A stretch of 64,000 nucleotides of DNA, taken from Macrostomum hystrix. Its lineage: Eukaryota; Platyhelminthes; Macrostomidae. The translations under genes were made by a program, and so were the position numbers. Below, in pieces: positions 1 to 11,380 of the stretch. The stretch lies in assembly GCA_950097015.1 (NCBI GenBank), contig CATNEN010000039.1, positions 1,736,001 to 1,800,000 on the forward strand, given 5' to 3'. Position 1 is the first letter of the stretch. Each line of letters begins with the position of its first letter. Below the pieces are notes generated by a model. The model searched no databases. It saw only the letters and a program-made list of their open reading frames with translations, and was not told the DNA's origin.

Positions 1-2943
1 TCAGTGAGCTGCCCATATCCTTCAGTGAGTAGTACATGTATTTCAGTGAGATGCCCATATCCTTCAGTGAGATGCCCATATCCTTCAGTGAGTAGCACAT
101 GAATTTCAGTGAGATGTCCATATCCTTCAGTGAGATGCCCGTATCCTTCAGTGAGATGCCCATATCCTTCAGTGAGATGCCCATATCCTTCAGTGAGCTG
201 TCCATATCCTTCAGTGAGTAGCCCATGTATTTCAATGAGATGCCCATATCCTTCAGTGAGATGCCCATATCCTTCAGTGAGTAGCACATGAATTTCAGTG
301 AGATGTCCATATCCTTCAGTGAGATGCCCGTATCCTTCAGTGAGATGCCCATATCCTTCAGTGAGCTGCCCATATCCTTCAGTGAGATGCCCGTATCCTT
401 CAGTGAGATGCCCATATCCTTCAGTGAGCTGCCCATATCCTTCAGTGAGTAGCCCATGTATTTCAGTGAGATGTCCGCATCCTTCAGTGAGATGCCCGTA
501 TCCTTCAGTGAGATGCCCATATCCTTCAGTGAGTAGCCCATGTATTTCAGTGAGATGTCCGCATCCTTCAGTGAGATGCCCATGTCCTTCAGTGAGATGC
601 CCATATCCTTCAGTGAGTAGCCCATATCCTTCAGTGAGCTGCCCATATCCTTCAGTGAGATGCCCGTATCCTTCAGTGAGATGCCCATATCCTTCAGTGA
701 GCTGCCCATATCCTTCAGTGAGTAGCCCATGTATTTCAGTGAGATGTCCGCATCCTTCAGTGAGATGCCCGTATCCTTCAGTGAGATGCCCATATCCTTC
801 TGTGAGATGCCCATATCCTTCAGTGAGTAGCCCATGTCCTTCAGTGAGATGCCCGTATCCTTCAGTGAGGTGCCCATATCCTTCAGTGAGATGCCCATAT
901 CCTTCAGTGAGCTGTCCATATCCTTCAGTGAGTAGCACATGTATTTCAATGAGATGCCCATATCCTTCAGTGAGATGCCCGTATCCTTCAGTGAGTAGCA
1001 CATGTATTTCAGTGAGATGAACATATCCTTCAGTGAGATGCCCATATCCTTCAGTGAGATGCCCATATCCTTCAGTGAGATGCCCGTATCCTTCAGTGAG
1101 TAGCACATGTATTTCAGTGAGATGTCCATATCCTTCAGTGAGATGCCCATATCCTTCAGTGAGATGCCCATATCCTTCAGTGAGATGCCCATGTCCTTCA
1201 GTGAGATGCCCATATCCTTCAGTGAGCTGCCCATATCCTTCAGTGAGATGCCCATATCCTTCAGTGAGCTGCCCATATCCTTCAGTGAGCTGCCCATATC
1301 CTTCAGTGAGTAGCCCATGTATTTCAGTGAGATGAACATATCCTTCAGTGAGATGCCCGTATCCTTCAGTGAGATGCCCATATCCTTCAGTGAGTAGCCC
1401 ATGTATTTCAGTGAGATGAACATATCCTTCAGTGAGATGCCCATATCATTCAGTGAGTAGCCCATGTATTTCAGTGAGATGAACATATCCTTCAGTGAGA
1501 TGCCCGTATCCTTCAGTGAGATGCCCATATCCTTCAGTGAGATGCCCATATCCTTCAGTGAGCTGTCCATATCCTTCAGTGAGTAGCACATGTATTTCAA
1601 TGAGATGCCCATATCCTTCAGTGAGATGCCCGTATCCTTCAGTGAGTAGCACATGTATTTCAGTGAGATGAACATATCCTTCAGTGAGATGCCCATATCC
1701 TTCAGTGAGATGCCCATATCCTTCAGTGAGATGCCCGTATCCTTCAGTGAGTAGCACATGTATTTCAGTGAGATGCCCATATCCTTCAGTGAGATGCCCG
1801 TATCCTTCAGTGAGTAGCACATGTATTTCAGTGAGATGTCCATATCCTTCAGTGAGATGCCCATATCCTTCAGTGAGATGCCCATATCCTTCAGTGAGAT
1901 GCCCATGTCCTTCAGTGAGATGCCCATATCCTTCAGTGAGATGCCCATATCCTTCAGTGAGTAGCCCATGTATTTCAGTGAGATGAACATATCCTTCAGT
2001 GAGATGCCCGTATCCTTCAGTGAGATGCCCATATCCTTCAGTGAGATGCCCATATCCTTCAGTGAGCTGTCCATATCCTTCAGTGAGTAGCACATGTATT
2101 TCAATGAGATGCCCATATCCTTCAGTGAGATGCCCGTATCCTTCAGTGAGTAGCACATGTATTTCAGTGAGATGAACATATCCTTCAGTGAGATGCCCAT
2201 ATCCTTCAGTGAGATGCCCATATCCTTCAGTGAGATGCCCGTATCCTTCAGTGAGTAGCACATGTATTTCAGTGAGATGCCCATATCCTTCAGTGAGCTG
2301 CCCATATCCTTCAGTGAGTAGCCCATGTATTTCAGTGAGATGAACATATCCTTCAGTGAGATGCCCATATCCTTTAGTGAGCTGCCCATATCCTTCAGTG
2401 AGATGCCCATATCCTTCAGTGAGATGTCCATATCCTTCAGTGAGATGTCCATATCCTTCAGTGAGATGCCCGTATCCTTCAGTGAGTAGCCCATGTATTT
2501 CAGTGAGATGAACATATCCTTCAGTGAGATGCCCATATCCTTTAGTGAGCTGCCCATATCCTTCAGTGAGATGAACATATCCTTCAGTGAGATGTCCATA
2601 TCCGTCAGTGAGATGTCCATATCCTTCAGTGAGATGCCCGTATCCTTCAGTGAGTAGCCCATGTATTTCAGTGAGATGAACATATCCTTCAGTGAGATGC
2701 CCATATCCTTTAGTGAGCTGCCCATATCCTTCAGTGAGTAGCCCATGTATTTCAGTGAGATGCCCATATCCTTCAGTGAGATGCCCGTATCCTTTAGTGA
2801 GCTGCCCATATCCTTCAGTGAGTAGCCCATGTATTTCAGTGAGATGAACATATCCTTCAGTGAGATGCCCGTATCCTTTAGTGAGCTGCCCATATCCTTC
2901 AGTGAGTAGCCCATGTATTTCAGTGAGATGAACATATCCTTCA
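1..2943. repeat. 21-bp minisatellite (runs off the left edge)
   Basis: Period is 21 bp, about 140 copies, beginning before the window. The common unit carries TTCAGTGAGATGCCC followed by ATATCC. A diverged unit with TTCAGTGAGTAGC and CATGTA recurs at irregular intervals. Because 21 is a multiple of 3, long open frames run through it on both strands; these are not genes. Blocks are duplicated: the variant series starting near 1481 recurs near 1985, an offset of 504 bp (24 units). Confidence 0.97.
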
Positions 2944-3133
2944 TATCATTCCTTTTTTTATGAAAGCAGCTACTTAGAAGTAGCTATAACATCTATGAAA
3001 TAAGGTGCAACCGTCTATTATTTAATGGGAAATTTAGTAAATCAAAGTTTAAAAATGGTTCAGTCGTGTCAATAAGACTGCTGCTTGCATACAAGCATGC
3101 ATGAAAGACTGCACTTCATTTGACATATGACAC

Positions 3134-3290
3134 TTGCGTTTGCCTCTCGCGCCAATGTCACTGAGCTCGATTCCGCGGCGAGGCCACATCCAAGGCACAG
3201 TGAAATGTACGCCGCCTGACGATGAGAAAGTCAGGGCAGAATACACACCTGTGTGAGCGTATGCCTGTGACTAGCGGAATGGGCGGCGAC
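3134..3290 (+). mobile_element. SINE-like element, partial copy 1
   Basis: This matches the fuller copy at 12992-13336: TTTGCCTCTCGC, then a tRNA B-box-like CTCGATTCC, GCGGCGAGGCCACAT, AAGGCACAGTGAA, CGCCTGACGATGAG and the AATGGGCGGCGACGCCTCC end. The A-box part is missing and there is an internal deletion. No coding capacity. The 25-bp tandem array begins immediately after it. Confidence 0.75.
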
Positions 3291-3295
3291 GCCTC

Positions 3296-3702
3296 CCCGC
3301 TGCATCCTGGTGATGCTCCCCCAGCTGCATCCTGGTGATGCTCTCCCAGCTGCATCCTGGTGATGCTCCCCCAGCTGCATCCTGGTGATGCTCCCCCAGC
3401 TGCATCATGGTGATGCTCCCCCAGCTGCATCCTGGTGATGCTCCTCCAGCTGCATCCTGGTGATGCTCCCCCAGCTGCATCCTGGTGATGCTCCCCCAGC
3501 TGCATCCTGGTGATGCTCCCGCAGCTGCATCCTGGTGATGCTCCCCCAGCTGCATCCTGGTGATGCTCCCCCAGCTGCATCCTGGTGATGCTCCCCCAGC
3601 TGCATCCTGGTGATGCTCCCCCAGCTGCATCCTGGTGATGCTCCCGCAGCTGCATCCTGGTGATGCTCCCCCAGCTGCATCCTGGTGATGCTCCCCCAGC
3701 TG
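3296..3702. repeat. 25-bp minisatellite
   Basis: About 16 copies of a 25-bp unit containing GCTGCATCCTGGTGATGCTC. The period is not a multiple of 3, so all three minus-strand frames stay open as rotations of the same repeat peptide; these are artefacts. It starts directly at the end of a SINE-like copy. Confidence 0.95.
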
Positions 3703-4990
3703 CGCTCGAAAGTCATAGTAGCATGGCAGTTTATGTGTTAAATAATATGCATTCCGTACAAGCTTAAAGCAACGACCAGACCAGACAAGATTACAGATTT
3801 AATCAATTCTAGTTAAAGTGTGAAGGCTGATTTTCTGCCTGTGTATATATTTTTCTTAAAAGAGGAAAAACCACCCGGTCGATAATATTCAGATTTTGTT
3901 CCGTATTCGCACGTCCTACCTACTCTACTAAAAGTAACGGGAAAATACTTTTTAAATATGTTTAGCTGATGTCGTCCTATATACACTATTTAAAGTGACA
4001 GTTTTAAGTATTGTTTATTTCATGTTTAATTACGCTCGTATTAGCAATTTATTTATGAGCAATCGGACAAATTCTTTAATAGCGCCTACAAACCCCCTGG
4101 CCCAGAATGGAATATAGCAATTGGTCCTTGGCCACGCTACCACCTTTCATCATTTTTTCAAGTTTCCGCAGTGTAGCTCGAGGTTGTGAAATCCCGGGTT
4201 TGTGATACGCCCCCAAATAAACAAAGCGACCCTGACGATGTCCTGCTTGTTGATGAACGAAATTCATCGGCAATTTACTTCGAAGTATATTACTAAAAGT
4301 ATCTTTTTCTGTTTTCGTGTTAAATATCACTTGCATTTATCTACTATTGACATCAAGGTAGCTACACTGCAGCCCTATTGTGTGCTCACACCTTGACTGC
4401 CCAGCAAACGTGGCCATTGCTGTGTCCACGTCAGCAACAAGCTAAAAATGTAAGCAAAATTTTATGAGCCACAGTCTGTTGATTTTAGCGGAACTTCGCC
4501 TTTTTTCCAATCAGTTCTGTTCGATCGCAGATTGGCAACATAAAAATAACTCAGCCCCTCCGGCCCTGACTGCTGGTCAAACTGGATATGCTCCCAGATC
4601 CCAGACAGTATAGAGCTGTGCCTGCTATCAGTTTTCATGTGTGCCTTATCACACAGGATAACAGAATGAGTATTGTGTGCATTGTCCACCTCTAAGCCAA
4701 ATAAGACACTCAGCTGAACACGCCAAGCAGAGGTTTACAAAGGCTCTTGCTTTATTGCATTTTTTATTTTTCTGCTTCCGAATCGACTCTGAGGGCAGCT
4801 TTGAATTGACAAAAGCCAGCCCGCGCATGACACGAGCTCACACTGTTGCTGCGCATGTGGCTCTTCCCACAGGCCTTCAACAAGTTCTTCCTTGCTCAAC
4901 ATGATCGCTGGAGAAAGGCAGCTGGGAATGTGGCTAATTTCATAACGATAGTGACAATGGCTAAAACTGACCTAAACTGGGTTTCTGAAA
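3703..4990. other. Non-coding spacer, no gene recognised
   Basis: AT-rich unique sequence. Short open frames exist on the minus strand at 4076-4336 (86 codons) and 4462-4689 (75 codons). Neither has a recognisable domain or supporting splice structure, so I do not call them genes. Confidence 0.5.
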
Positions 4991-5802
4991 CAACTGAGAG
5001 GGAGCTGTGGCTGGAATCCTACAGAACTGAGGGAGCTGTGGCTGGAATCCTACAGAACTGAGTGAGCTGTGGCTGGAATCCTACAGAACTGAGTGAGCTG
5101 TGGCTGGAATCCTACAGAACTGAGGGAGCTGTGGCTGGAATCCTACAGAACTGAGGGAGCTGTGGCTGGAATCCTACAGAACTGAGTGAGCTGTGGCTGG
5201 AATCCTACAGAACTGAGGGAGCTGTGGCTGGAATCCTACAGAACTGAGTGAGCTGTGGCTGGAATCCTACAGAACTGAGTGAGCTGTGGCTGGAATCCTA
5301 CAGAACTGAGGGAGCTGTGGCTGGAATCCTACAGAACTGAGGGAGCTGTGGCTGGAATCCTACAGAACTGAGTGAGCTGTGGCTGGAATCCTACAGAACT
5401 GAGGGAGCTGTGGTTGGAATCCTACAGAACTGAGGGAGCTGTGGCTGGAATCCTACAGAACTGAGTGAGCTGTGGCTGGAATCCTACAGAACTGAGTGAG
5501 CTGTGGCTGGAATCCTACAGAACTGAGGGAGCTGTGGCTGGAATCCTACAGAACTGAGTGAGCTGTGGCTGGAATCCTACAGAACTGAGGGAGCTGTGGC
5601 TGGAATCCTACAGAACTGAGGGAGCTGTGGTTGGAATCCTACAGAACTGAGTGAGCTGTGGCTGGAATCCTACAGAACTGAGTGAGCTGTGGCTGGAATC
5701 CTACAGAACTGAGTGAGCTGTGGTTGGAATCCTACAGAACTGAGTGACCTGTGGCTGGAATCCTACAGAACTGAGTGAGCTGTGGTTGGAATCCTACAGA
5801 AC
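4991..5802. repeat. 31-bp minisatellite
   Basis: About 26 copies of a 31-bp unit with GAGCTGTGGCTGGAATCC and CAGAACTGAG. Units differ mainly at GAGTGAG versus GAGGGAG, and GGCTGG versus GGTTGG. The array lies just downstream of the 3' end of the disulfide isomerase gene. Confidence 0.96.
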
Positions 5803-5927
5803 GTTTATATCAATCGTTTGAAATGAATGAGTCCAGTTTGGCAGTACAGGTATACAAATCACCAGATAAAATAGATAGTAAGCATGGAGTCTGCAAACAG
5901 CGATTAGGATTGCCATTCGCTTGAGTT

Positions 5928-7722
5928 CTAGAGTTCTTCCTTGGCGGCAGGTTCCTAAAATGAAAGAAAATTTAATGGGAGACTTGCGATTTACTTATCT
6001 GGGAATCTAGAAAGAAAACATAGGGCATCATTACTATGCATCATAATTGCTATTTCGTCTAATTTGTGACTGTTGAAATCAGCTTTGGATAAAAAATTCC
6101 TTGATAACCTAGAAACTCACCTTCTTCGTTTGCTCTTTTCCTCCCGATACAATGAACTTCTTCAGGCCCTCCAAAGTCCTTTCGCCCTCATATTCGATAG
6201 GTTCGTCCGAGTCTGCCAGAAAAAGTTGGATGGTTGGATAAGAGTGCACTTTAACACCTTCCACTTCGTTGGCGGTGGCGTCCATCTTGGCGATGATGAA
6301 GTTCGGGTTGTGCTTGGCCATCTCGGCCAGCTGATTCCAGATCGGCTCGAGCTCCTTGCAGTGACCGCACCACGGAGCGTAGAATTGGACCAGAACATTC
6401 TTATTCTGGCCTCGTACTACCTCGTTGAAGTTTTTGCCAACGAGCACTTTGACCGGCTGCTGGTCCCAGTCGGGGGGCACCTCCTGAGACATGAAATGCG
6501 GTTTCAATTTCTTGTCTAACACGCGCTGCACAAAGTCGTTCAAGTTGGCCTCTGTAATGTCGGCGAAATCTGGTTTGAACTTCAGCATGTCATCCTTCAG
6601 GTTGATCAGCCGGATCCCCGGGCAGTCTTCCTTTGTTATGCCGAAAAATTCTAGAATGCGCTCATTTTCGTCACTGCTGCTGTCAACAAACACATAGACA
6701 GCTTGACTGTTGAATCTCTTTGCCGATGCCTTCATTTCCGCGATTAACGAGTTGAATTTGCTCTCGTCAGATTTGTTGACAAACAGGAGAACAAAGTTCT
6801 TTGTATCGCTGGCGAAGATGTCACCGGCAGTATCTTGGGTAAACTCGCTGACCAATGGCAGCCTGTTGTTTCTGACAAACGTTTCAATGTCGTCAGCAGT
6901 GAAAGGGCCGAGATGGACAGCCTTCGCATTGTCGGCTTTTTTGAACAAAATAATTGCATCAGAGTTGACATTGTAACTTGCGAAGGCCTCGAGATCGCTC
7001 GTCTTTCCACAAGGGATTTCGTCCAAATTTATTCGTGTATCGGCAGATGCTTCGAGTGCTTTAGCAGCGTCCGAAGATGCAGCGTCTTTGAAAAATCCTA
7101 CTAACGAGATATTCGAGGCATCGACAAATTTTTCAACGGCGCTGACAGAATCTAATTGTACGACTGGCGGACCCATCCTCTTTTCAAGCCATTCAAGAAT
7201 TTCAGCGGCAGTTCTACCACCGGTATAATCTATAGTGATGTTCTCTTTAAAGAACTTTATTGTGGGATATCCTTTAACGCCATTTTTCACTACAAGAATT
7301 TGTTCTACCGTTCCATCAATTTTTGCTAGCTTTATTGCGGAATTCCTCTTAGCCAGGATTTTTGCAGCTTTGGCGTACTCAGGAGCCAATGCCTCGCAGT
7401 GTCCACACCAAGGTGCATCTGTGGGGAAAAAGTAAGGGTGATTTATCTATCAAAACATATAAGTGAAATTTCCTTGTGTGTATCCGAATGCTCCATACTA
7501 CGATTATATTACTGATTTTTCAAATTGTGATATTAAAAAATCGCAAATAGTGCACTTACAGAACTCGATAAGCAGGAGTTTATTTTTTGCCACTGCTTCG
7601 TCGAAATTCTTTTCATTTAGAACAAGTACGCCATCCTCATCCTTAATTGTACTACCTTCAGAAGTACCATCAGATGCTACATAAGCAATCAATGCAAAGT
7701 ATAAAAATATTCTAATAAACAT
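5928..7722 (-). CDS. Protein disulfide isomerase (P4HB/PDIA1-like), ER lumen
   Basis: Three exons on the minus strand: 7722-7560, 7418-6121 and 5954-5928. Introns are GT-AG (7559-7419 and 6120-5955) and phases join exactly, giving 495 residues, the usual PDI length. Seen: an N-terminal signal peptide (MFIRIFLYFALIAYVAS); a first thioredoxin domain with APWCGHC at about 56-62; two redox-inactive middle domains; a second active site, FYAPWCGHCKELEP, with CGHC at about 405-408; and the last exon coding EPAAKEEL then stop. KEEL is a KDEL-type ER retrieval signal. The first CGHC is split by intron 1 (the codon before APWCGHC spans the junction), so an unspliced reading misses it. Known for the family: it forms and isomerises disulfides in secretory proteins and can be the beta subunit of prolyl 4-hydroxylase. 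The a-b-b'-a' layout and length favour PDIA1 over ERp57 or ERp72; the exact orthology is inference. Confidence 0.95.
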
Positions 7723-8097
7723 TGCTTACTAGATCAACCAATAAGGTGCACTTAAGTTTTTAATCGTTGCAGAACGAATAAGCGATTTTGTGGACACGAA
7801 CGTTTTTGTATTAGCGCGCAATTCTATTTTCACATAAAGGCAGAAAAATCGTTATTAGCATTAAAAAGAAGATGATAACAGTTATTATTATTTAGCCCTT
7901 GGAAAAAATGTTCCTAAAAATAGTATAAAGCGTATTAAAAAATAGTATTCGTTAAACTGCAAACAAAATTCAAAAGTTCTGTGTTCCATGAAACTCGTTC
8001 CTTGCCTTCCAGGAAAAGCGAAGTACAACGTAGTCAGTTACTAGTTAGACAAAAAAAAACAATGAACAAATAATATTAAGTTTTCTGTAGTAATTTA
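7723..8097. other. Putative upstream region of the PDI gene
   Basis: AT-rich sequence 5' of the PDI start codon. A CCAAT box lies at 7738-7742 on the plus strand. I looked for an ER-stress element (CCAAT-N9-CCACG) and did not find a clean one. No other gene is visible. Confidence 0.3.
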
Positions 8098-8334
8098 CCT
8101 TTTAAACATTCCCCGACTCGGGATTTCCCGACTCCAATCCCGACCTCTAATGCAGACGCATTAGAAGTCGTGAATTCCCGACTCGAATCTGTAAGGGGGG
8201 ACCATTACAAATTTTGCAAATCCATTCCCGACTCGAATCCCGACTCGAATCTGTAAGGGGGGACCATTACAAAGTTTGCCGTCTGCATTAGGAGTCGGAC
8301 TCGGGAAATCCCGAGTCGGGGAAAGTTTAAAAGG
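8098..8334. mobile_element. MITE with about 50-bp inverted termini and TTA target duplication (PIF/Harbinger-like)
   Basis: The left end CCTTTTAAACATTCCCCGAC is the inverse of the right end GTCGGGGAAAGTTTAAAAGG, with one mismatch. The inverted similarity continues through the CGGGATTTCCCGA palindrome and CTAATGCAGACG. TTA flanks both sides (8095-8097 and 8335-8337), the 3-bp duplication typical of PIF/Harbinger elements. Inside, a segment with GAATCTGTAAGGGGGGACC is present twice (8179 and 8241). There is no open frame, so it is non-autonomous. Confidence 0.8.
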
Positions 8335-8789
8335 TTAGAAATTTGTGGAACCTAAAAAATTTTTTTTGTTTGAAAATCTGCTTCAAAAGAACAAATGCTG
8401 CTTATGCTATCATCGCATATAGCGGCTAGCATTTATTAGTGGGACACATTTTTACTTTTCGGCCAAAATATTTTAGGCTGAAACAGTTATTATTCTCATA
8501 ATTGCTTATGCCCGAATGAGTATTTTGTACGCTAATGAGCACTAATGACTTATCATGAAATCTTTAATCAAACAATTATGAAAAAACACCAAGTGACAAT
8601 TTGACAATCTTTAGAATTTCGTCCAAGGCCCCTAGTAGTAGGCTAGTACTAGTAGCATTAGCAAGTTAGAAACTAGGGTCAGCAGTCAGACAGGATCCTA
8701 AACACAATCCTAACAAAAAATTATGCTGCTGGCAAATCTGAAAAGTTTTATGGCAGTGCTTGTTTGCACAAATAGTGCTGACTTTAATT

Positions 8790-9010
8790 ACACAGATCTA
8801 TGCCAATAATGCATACTTTATCAGCATGATAGCTGGCTGGATTAGGCCACCACACAATTTTTAGTTTTATTTATGACATGCAAATAATTGCCAACTTTAT
8901 CCACTGGGATCCATGTCAATAATTCCCACTTTATGAGCATGGTAGCTTGCCAAAATAAGCATATTTATTGTACATATATTATTGCTGTGCCATGCCAATA
9001 CCCACCATGT
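8790..9010. repeat. Diverged direct duplication, about 124 bp offset
   Basis: A segment near 8802 (CAATAATGCATACTTTATCAG, CATGATAGCT) is echoed near 8926 (CAATAATTCCCACTTTATGAG, CATGGTAGCT). Divergence is high; probably an old duplication or remnant element. Confidence 0.4.
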
Positions 9011-9142
9011 TGTGCATGCCCAGCCTAGTACAGTTCTGGCCTGCATAGTCATTTTGACTCATATAGCTATCATTCTTGTCTAAATGTAAAGTTCTTTCTA
9101 TTATTCTCAAAATGATTTCCAAATGATTTTAAGAACATATTT

Positions 9143-9603
9143 AGGCAATCCTGAAGATTCCTGCATTCATTTATTTCAGGCACTTTTATGGAACTTGTAT
9201 GGAACTTTTTACTTTATGGAGCTTTCACATGACTACCTTGGAAGAAGGAACCACACCAGATTGACCATTGTCGGTGACAAGTCTTGCAGCTCCAGCAGAC
9301 ACCATCCACATAGTCTCAACCAGCCCACCTTTGGAATGACATAGGCGTGTTGGGGTAGTGCTCACAGTCCCTGCTGTTTCACAGAAGCCCATACTTAGCC
9401 AGCCACAGGATGCATGCCTCACTAGTTAGTGCTGTCAATTCACGATGGTTAATGCTGAGTTCAGCTAGTTTGATAGTTGGTCGAACTTCTTGAGGATCCA
9501 CTATTGTCCTGAGTGTTGGAGGTCACCCTACCATGATTCAGTGTCTAGAATGTGTGTAAAAGTGCATGAAATAATTCAATGCAGGAATCTTCAGGATTGC
9601 CCA
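9143..9603. mobile_element. Foldback / non-autonomous DNA element, about 460 bp
   Basis: The left terminus GGCAATCCTGAAGATTCCTG (from 9144), continuing through CATT and CACTTTTA to about 9188, is repeated in inverse at 9558-9602 (CAGGAATCTTCAGGATTGCC), about 46 bp in all with few mismatches. The interior has no convincing coding frame. A clear target duplication was not resolved, so the family is unassigned. Confidence 0.7.
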
Positions 9604-9619
9604 TATTTTTATCCTCAAG

Positions 9620-11200
9620 TGTTAGCAAGAATAAAATACTATATAGCATTTTAGTATTTTATAGTATTAATTATAAATTATAACTATAAATTGCATTTTA
9701 CTACCCACACTTTTGTAGAATTTAGCCCTGTATAATGTCTAAGTTGTTAAATAGACTTGTAACCATATATTAAATCAAATATCACAAATTAAATAAGAAA
9801 TTGTAACTTATAATTTATAGATCAAGTATTTTAATAAAGAATAAAGCATAGAGTGATGAATTAGGCTTCTATATTATTAACTTGCCTTAGCCAGGAAATA
9901 AACTAGAAATTGAAACAGTTTAATTAAATATTGAGTGTATGATAAGGACAAAAAATTCTATTTAAATATCAATGCTTGGATGTCCTAATGCTAGCTTTTT
10001 TGTTTGCTTTATTTATTTTTTTATATTAGCTCTTTTCAGAGAAACTTCTAGAAAGGTAATTTACTTAGCAACATTTGGTATTTGTCTATTATATACACAG
10101 CTTTGCTAATATTTGTGATAGTGGACTGCAGTGCCAGTTCTGACCTGATTACAGTGCCAGTCTAGACCTTATTCCAATCAATTTTTTCGAAGGGCTATTC
10201 TGGCTCAAGTGGTAAAGTCTAAGGCTTTGGGCCCTAATTTTTCTAGAATGGTTAAACCCTATCAAACAAGTCTAAGTCCATAGAGGCATAGTTATTATTA
10301 TTTAAGTATAAGACTATTAATTATAAAAAAAGCCAGTCTACTCAGCAAAATGACATTGACTAGTCACTGAAATGACTTTATTTCATCCCTACCTAATTTT
10401 GTAACATGGCTGACTTGGAAAACATGGAAAGTAAAATGAAGAAGAATCCATGAATCAACATGAAAGTTTTGTCAAATTTTGTACTCCGAGGTGCATCTTT
10501 AGGTCATATTGTTTGGAACAAAGGTAAAATGAAGAAGTCAAATTTATAAACAATTTTTCAATCAGTGTAAGCAATGAGTAAATATTTCATATGTATAAAG
10601 TAGTTTTAGGTTGATAGCCCATAGGCTGGGCAAAGTCCTATGGTCCACAGTAAAACTGAGCACATGTTAAAAGTGGTCAGTGCTCTCTCACTCAGAAAAC
10701 ATAATGAACATTGCCTGTGTCACTATCTTGAGGTTTGTAATTGTAGGTGGGTGACTAAGTTTTGATAAGATAAGATGGTCAATAATTTAAACCCATTCTT
10801 TAGGCTTACTATTAGAGCCACTATTGTTTTCCAAAAGGTGGGTTTAGATGGCCAGTGATTTGAGCCAGTGTTCCCTGACCCTAGTGTGCAGGTGTCTTGG
10901 TCTTCCCTACATATCTGAGATCAGAGCAATTGAAACAATAGATAGACAACACCTGCTGATAGGGCCAGGGCACATGTGACTTTAGCCAACCAACCAAATG
11001 ACCAACTTAGGAAAAACAGAAAAAGACAAATGTGCTGTTAGGCAAGTTTTAGGAAAAATTGCAAATCTTGTTTTATTAAAAGAAAGACAGTAATTGGTCC
11101 ACCCAGGTGAATGTGATCAGATTTGACAGATTTTTTCATTTACTTTTTCAGAAATTAATTTATAGAAAATCTGGTGGATAAGGGCTTAAATGATAAAGTC
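9620..11200. other. AT-rich intergenic DNA
   Basis: No gene, tandem array or element was recognised. Only short random open frames. Confidence 0.4.
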
Positions 11201-11364
11201 AACCATTTTGTTAGAGTATGTTACAAGGCTACAATATATAGTTATAAGTGTAACAGGGCCTATCACTCTACTTTTCTCTCTCTTGGTAGCGTTTTCTTCT
11301 GGCCTCCTTTGTTACTTATTTCTCTCTCTAACTCTTTGTATTCTCCTTTAAATCTTATCGTGGT

Positions 11365-11380
11365 GACCCTGAAAAGGGCC
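11365..11380 (-). promoter_or_regulatory. Histone-type 3' stem-loop-like sequence
   Basis: On the minus strand this reads GGCCCTTTTCAGGGTC, with AAAAC before and ACCAC after. It fits the metazoan replication-dependent histone mRNA 3' end: 6-bp stem, TTTC loop, A-rich left flank and ACCA right flank, with one G-T pair. No histone reading frame was found upstream on that strand, so it may be a relic or a chance match. Confidence 0.35.

Noticed and set aside
1446-2261. 271-codon minus-strand repeat frame
   Set aside because: 21-bp period keeps all units in frame. No unique sequence and open on both strands.
1-2943. CRISPR array
   Set aside because: The 21-bp units are contiguous and near-identical, with no unique spacers. 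The same holds for all arrays in the window, and the genome is eukaryotic.
4076-4689. Two short minus-strand frames as small genes
   Set aside because: No recognisable motif, no consistent splice links, and length within chance for the composition.
7723-7800. ER-stress response element upstream of PDI
   Set aside because: A CCAAT word is present but CCACG is not at the required 9-base spacing.
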